Positions 60,621 to 64,000 of a DNA stretch of 64,000 nucleotides are shown here, in pieces. The position numbers and the translations under genes are program-made. The DNA is from Rhodobiaceae bacterium (lineage in GTDB: Bacteria > Pseudomonadota > Alphaproteobacteria > Parvibaculales > Parvibaculaceae): positions 124,001 to 188,000 of the forward strand of contig JAAWWE010000001.1 of the NCBI GenBank assembly GCA_021404525.1, read 5' to 3'. Below the pieces are notes generated by a model. It saw nothing but the letters and a program-made list of their open reading frames with translations. It made no database searches and had not been told where the DNA came from. Within the stretch, counting starts at the first letter, position 1. Every line of letters begins with the position of its first letter.

Positions 60621-61103
60621 ATGACCCAAGCCATGCAGCCATCACCGTCGAACAGGGAGATCTCTAACCCTATGATTCCTAAGGAAAACCATGATGTGCG
60701 GTCAAACCATCCGGTGATCTGTGGAATGGACCTGATGGTTCTCGGTGCTGCTGTCGCCCATTATGGGCGGGGTCTTGATGAAGATGTGCTCGCCGCCCTG
60801 AGTTGGGCATTCCTCAACCGGCGCGCCACGGGCGACGGGGAGGAATTTGGGCCCGCGGCGACCAGTTCTCCTGATTGGGCGGCGGCGTTGATGGGAGATC
60901 CTTTGAAGCAAGAGACCGCCCGCGCGCTGGCGGTTTTTACCCGTGTTGTTGCCGGTTGTGTGAGCGATCCGACAGAGGGCGCCACCCGCTTTCACTGCCA
61001 TGACGAAACTCCTTCCTGGGCGGAGGATATGGACATCCGCGCCATTGTCGGTCCCTACCTCTTTTATGCCCCTACATCCAAAGATGTGGAAAAACACCGC
61101 TAA
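60621..61103 (+). CDS. SleB/Hydrolase_2-like protein lacking an obvious catalytic Glu
   Basis: A 160-residue protein. Residues ~40-70 (ALSWAFLNRRATG) and 118-150 (DPTEGATRFHCHDETPSWA, then IVGPYLFYAP) follow the pattern of cell wall hydrolases of the SleB/Hydrolase_2 fold, but the Glu expected near the start of the domain is not found (AHYGRGLDED instead). No signal peptide is present. It lies just past the mobile element, near the GTA cluster. Start may be 60621 or the ATG at 60672, which has a better site. Confidence 0.5.
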   Translation: MTQAMQPSPSNREISNPMIPKENHDVRSNHPVICGMDLMVLGAAVAHYGRGLDEDVLAALSWAFLNRRATGDGEEFGPAATSSPDWAAALMGDPLKQETARALAVFTRVVAGCVSDPTEGATRFHCHDETPSWAEDMDIRAIVGPYLFYAPTSKDVEKHR

Positions 61104-61115
61104 TTTATCAGCAAG

Positions 61116-61136
61116 TTGAAACCGCGCGGTTTTCAA
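61116..61136. other. Palindrome between 60.6-kb gene and small membrane gene
   Basis: TTG-AAACCGC-GCGGTTT-T-CAA forms a 10-bp near-perfect inverted repeat with no loop bases to spare. As RNA it would make a weak hairpin; as DNA it could be an operator for the gene at 61174. No T tract of note follows. Confidence 0.4.
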
Positions 61137-61173
61137 ATGATTAGGCTTTCATCCGTATTCTGATCGTTCGACG

Positions 61174-61380
61174 ATGATGTCGAGCATGAGGAACGGTGCG
61201 ATGGCGCAGCGGATGATTTTTTTACGAGAGAGACGGCGGGCCTCCATGCGCCGCATGTCTCTGGTGCTCTTGTTGATGACCGTCACAATGATGATCTTCC
61301 TGGCAGGTGTCCGCGTCGGCGTGCAATACGCTGAGCATAGCAACGAACGCACGCCTGTCTTCGCGTCACTCGAGAAATAG
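61174..61380 (+). CDS. Small membrane protein
   Basis: A 68-residue protein: a basic Arg-rich head (RERRRASMRRM) followed by one strongly hydrophobic helix (about 29-48) and a short polar tail. A single-pass inner-membrane protein with N-in topology is likely. Several in-frame ATGs near the start leave the exact start open. Function unknown. Confidence 0.5.
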   Translation: MMSSMRNGAMAQRMIFLRERRRASMRRMSLVLLLMTVTMMIFLAGVRVGVQYAEHSNERTPVFASLEK

Positions 61381-61452
61381 CGCACAGCGCACTCAAATTC
61401 CCCCCTCCGAACTTTCCTGCTATGACTGCCCCAAACAAACGGGGGAAATGTC

Positions 61453-62253
61453 ATGGACCTTCATCTCAGCGGCAAACGTGTCCTTGTGACGGGCTCTTAT
61501 CGGGGCACGGGACAGGCCATTGCCAAACTCTTCGCCGACGAAGGCGCTCATGTGCTGGTACACGGTCTCGACGCGGGCACGGCTGAGCCCGTTGCTAAGG
61601 AAATCTGTGCTGCAGGCGGCAAAGCCGATCCGGTCACCGGGGATATTCGCAGCGATGACGGCGCGGCGCAGCTCGCGTCAGAAGTGGTTGCGCTGGGGCC
61701 CGTTGACATTCTCATCAACAATTACGGCACGGCGGATCGCGCCAGCTGGACGTCTGCCGACAGCGACGCGTGGCATGAAGCCTATGATGTAAACGTGCTC
61801 TCTGCCGTGCGTATGGTCCGTCACTTTATGGAGCCTATGAAAAAAGCAGGATGGGGGCGCATCATCCAACTCGGCACCATCGGATCGACCACGCCCGCTG
61901 CCCGCATGCCGCACTATTATGCCTCCAAAGGGGCCCTCCACACCCTGACGGTGAGCCTAGCGAAAGAACTGGCGGGGACAGGTGTTACCTCGAACATTGT
62001 GTCACCCGGTTTGATCAAGACCAAAGAAGTGGAGGCCTGGTTCATGACCCTCGCGAAAAAGAACGACTGGGGCGAGAGTTGGGATGAGATTGAAGCCAAG
62101 GCCATGGAAGAAGTGACCGGCGGCCTCACTGGGCGCATCGCGCGGACCGAAGAAGTAGCCGCCCTTGTTGCCTTTGTGGCGAGCCCCCTTGCCGATTCGA
62201 TTACCAGCACCAACTTCCGTATTGATGGGGGCTCAACGGCGATTGTGTCCTGA
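61453..62253 (+). CDS. Short-chain dehydrogenase/reductase
   Basis: A 266-residue classical SDR with TGSYRGTGQAI (cofactor loop, residues ~13-23), NNYG in place of NNAG, and the Tyr-x3-Lys pair (YYASKG). The acidic/basic pattern after strand 2 does not settle NAD versus NADP. It is followed by two acyl-CoA dehydrogenase genes, so it probably acts on a hydroxyacyl or related lipid-like substrate. Confidence 0.88.
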   Translation: MDLHLSGKRVLVTGSYRGTGQAIAKLFADEGAHVLVHGLDAGTAEPVAKEICAAGGKADPVTGDIRSDDGAAQLASEVVALGPVDILINNYGTADRASWTSADSDAWHEAYDVNVLSAVRMVRHFMEPMKKAGWGRIIQLGTIGSTTPAARMPHYYASKGALHTLTVSLAKELAGTGVTSNIVSPGLIKTKEVEAWFMTLAKKNDWGESWDEIEAKAMEEVTGGLTGRIARTEEVAALVAFVASPLADSITSTNFRIDGGSTAIVS

Positions 62254-62414
62254 CAGGTCGCGGCGTCGGGCGCAGGTGAAGCGCCGCTGAAAGACCTCAC
62301 GCAACGTCGACAAAGGTTTTTTGCGCGCGAAAAACCTCTCGCTTGCTCCCTTCAGGCCGATGGCCCAAGGTGCCGCCTCGACGAAAAGATATTCAGTGGG
62401 AGACGCCAAACCTC

Positions 62415-63563
62415 ATGCAGACGTTCCGATTTGATCCCTGCCGGTTACCGCCGGAAGCAGAAGCTCTTCGAGGTGAGGTCCGCGCGTTCCTGAGCGATGC
62501 TCTGACAGACATTCCTCCGGTAGTCCGAGCGCAGACCTGGAGCGGCTACGATCCGGAATTCTCCAAAAAGCTCGGCGCCAAAGGCTGGATTGGCATGACC
62601 TGGCCCAAAAAATATGGCGGCCATGAGCGCAGCGCGTTGGAACGCTACGTAATGCTGGAAGAGATGCTGGCAGCCGGTGCCCCGGTTGGCGCGCATTGGA
62701 TCGGGGATCGACAAAGCGGGCAGCTCTTGCTCCGATTCGGTACCGAAGAGCAGCGCCAGATGATCCTGCCCAAGGCGGCCAAAGGCGAACTCCTTTTTTG
62801 CATTGGCATGAGCGAGCCCGATAGCGGCTCCGATCTGGCAGCGACCCGCACCAAGGCGGAGAAGACCGACGGCGGCTGGATTGTGAATGGCACAAAGCTC
62901 TGGACCTCGAACGCCCATAATGCGCATTACATGATCGCGCTGTTCCGCACGAATTTTGATCCCGACAATAAGCATGCCGGTCTGACCCAGTTCCTCGTGG
63001 ATCTAAAGACGCCGGGCATCACCATTCGGCCCATCAAAGATCTCACCGGCAATGCGCACTTCAACGAAGTCGTATTTGAAGACGTCTTTGTGCCTGACAA
63101 TATGATGGTCGGGGAAGAGGGCAATGGCTGGATGCAGGTCACTGCAGAGCTCGCCTATGAGCGCAGCGGCCCTGAGCGCTATCTCTCCAGTTTCCTGCTC
63201 CTGACCGAATTGATCCGTGAGCTTGCGCGCACAGGTGACACAAGTGCGGACGCGGAAATCGGGCGCCTTGTGGCCCATCTCGTGACGCTCCGACAAATGT
63301 CAGTCTCCATTGCCGGTCTCCTGGAGGCCGGGGAGAACCCGATCCAGGAAGCCTCTGTCGTGAAAGACTTGGGCGCTCTCTATGAGCAGGAGCTGCCGGT
63401 GAAGGCCCATGAACTGGCGGGTGTTGAACCCATGCTTGGCACCGGGTCCGACTATGCACAGGTGCTCGGTTTCCTGACCCAAGCAAGCGTGTCTTTTTCT
63501 TTGCGCGGTGGCACCCGCGAAATCCTGCGCGGCATTATCGCCCGCGGTCTCGGGCTTCGGTGA
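62415..63563 (+). CDS. Acyl-CoA dehydrogenase
   Basis: A 382-residue flavoenzyme of the acyl-CoA dehydrogenase superfamily, with GMSEPDSGSDLAATRTKA (FAD/substrate loop), TGNAHFNEVVFEDVFVP and a C-terminal GGTREILRGIIARGLG block. It dehydrogenates an acyl-CoA at C2-C3. The start at 62415 is preferred to the earlier in-frame start at 62343. It is 10 bp upstream of a second, related gene; such pairs often form heterodimeric enzymes for steroid side-chain or unusual acyl-CoA substrates. Confidence 0.9.
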   Translation: MQTFRFDPCRLPPEAEALRGEVRAFLSDALTDIPPVVRAQTWSGYDPEFSKKLGAKGWIGMTWPKKYGGHERSALERYVMLEEMLAAGAPVGAHWIGDRQSGQLLLRFGTEEQRQMILPKAAKGELLFCIGMSEPDSGSDLAATRTKAEKTDGGWIVNGTKLWTSNAHNAHYMIALFRTNFDPDNKHAGLTQFLVDLKTPGITIRPIKDLTGNAHFNEVVFEDVFVPDNMMVGEEGNGWMQVTAELAYERSGPERYLSSFLLLTELIRELARTGDTSADAEIGRLVAHLVTLRQMSVSIAGLLEAGENPIQEASVVKDLGALYEQELPVKAHELAGVEPMLGTGSDYAQVLGFLTQASVSFSLRGGTREILRGIIARGLGLR

Positions 63564-63573
63564 GGAGAATATT

Positions 63574-64000
63574 ATGAGCGAATTTAGAAACCTCCTCGGC
63601 GAAACCATTGAACGCCTTCTCGCCGATCACGCGACGAAAGAGACTGTGCAGGGCGCAGAGGAAGGCACTTGGCCGGAAGGACTCTGGTCTGCCCTGGAAG
63701 AAAATGGGCTTACCCGTCTGATGGCTAGTGAAGCGCAAGGGGGCGCAGGCGGAAGTTGGGGGGATGCCCTTGTCTTGCTCCGCGCGCAGGGGCGGTACGC
63801 CGCGCCAGTCCCTTTGGCGGAAACCATCGTCGCGGCCTGGCTCTTGTCGGAAGCAGGTCTCGACGTGCCCGATGGACCTCTCACGCTGTTGACCGGCGTC
63901 ACGCTCAACGATGATGGCACGCTAAGTGGCATCGCCCCCCACGTACCCTGGGGACGCAAGGCCACCCTTGGCGTGGCTGTGGTCGAAGGTAGCGACGGGA
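63574..64000 (+). CDS. Acyl-CoA dehydrogenase, N-terminal part (cut by window end)
   Basis: The ATG at 63574 has GAGGAGA upstream. The 142 codons visible encode an N-terminal helical domain of the acyl-CoA dehydrogenase type (SEAQGGAGGSWGDALVLL, APVPLAETIVAAWLL). The rest lies beyond the window. Pairing with the preceding gene suggests a heteromeric dehydrogenase. Confidence 0.85.
   Translation, partial: MSEFRNLLGETIERLLADHATKETVQGAEEGTWPEGLWSALEENGLTRLMASEAQGGAGGSWGDALVLLRAQGRYAAPVPLAETIVAAWLLSEAGLDVPDGPLTLLTGVTLNDDGTLSGIAPHVPWGRKATLGVAVVEGSDG

Noticed and set aside
1-64000. CRISPR array, tRNA or rRNA genes
   Set aside because: No spaced direct repeats and no cloverleaf or rRNA-like sequence was recognised; short structured RNAs could be missed by eye.

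Overview
This window looks like chromosomal DNA of an alphaproteobacterium, most likely of the Hyphomicrobiales/Parvibaculum kind. The evidence is family content: a MucR-type zinc-finger regulator, DUF1491, DUF5330 and DUF2336 proteins, a DUF2849-cysI-DUF934 sulfite reduction operon, and a gene transfer agent (GTA) cluster whose activator is split into two genes. Base composition is moderately GC-rich. I see no rRNA, tRNA or CRISPR array. The taxonomic placement is an inference.

Region 1 (1-14.6 kb) is ordinary metabolism and regulation. It holds a divergent pair of citrate-synthase-like genes (one with a MerR-like DNA-binding head) sharing a palindromic operator, small secreted proteins, a toxin-antitoxin pair, an HSL-type esterase, OmpW, a Rieske oxygenase, a ParA / ribbon-helix-helix pair, mucR, and a two-gene cell-envelope unit. 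Region 2 (14.8-17.4 kb) is a divergent regulatory locus: an XRE repressor with a degenerate LexA-like tail faces gafY and gafZ, the DnaA-like and DUF6456 halves of the GTA activator. Region 3 (17.4-42.2 kb) is housekeeping: sufE, prfC, a MscS channel, an ArsR/SRPBCC cassette, two FAD amine/amino-acid oxidoreductases, PqiA, a secreted agmatine-deiminase-like enzyme, the sulfite reductase operon, an NMT1-type ABC transporter, a DUF1214/DUF1254 pair, PBP1A and YcgN.

Region 4 (42.2-57.9 kb) is an apparently complete GTA structural cluster in the RcGTA order: small and large terminase, portal, g3.5, protease, capsid, an extra capsid-linked gene, connector, adaptor, tail terminator, tail tube, tail chaperone, short tape measure, distal tail, hub, NlpC/P60 peptidase, megatron, then a DUF2793 fibre gene. 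There is no integrase, replication or excision gene. A 15-bp palindrome, TTGCAT-N3-ATGCAA, occurs both between the XRE gene and gafY and upstream of the first GTA gene, and I saw it nowhere else. This suggests that one repressor directly holds both the activator operon and the structural operon. An intrinsic terminator lies inside the cluster between g3.5 and g4, as expected if GafZ works by antitermination (known for the Caulobacter homologue). The tail chaperone carries a candidate programmed -1 frameshift on CCCTTTC into a start-less frame encoding the second chaperone domain.

Region 5 (57.9-61.4 kb) is an accessory patch: a HEPN-like hypothetical gene, a small charged protein, a hairpin-rich spacer and an IS1595-type transposase, bracketed by a 38-bp imperfect inverted repeat, then a hydrolase-like protein lacking an obvious catalytic Glu. 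Region 6 (61.4-64 kb) is the start of an acyl-CoA catabolic operon (SDR and two acyl-CoA dehydrogenases, the last cut by the window end).
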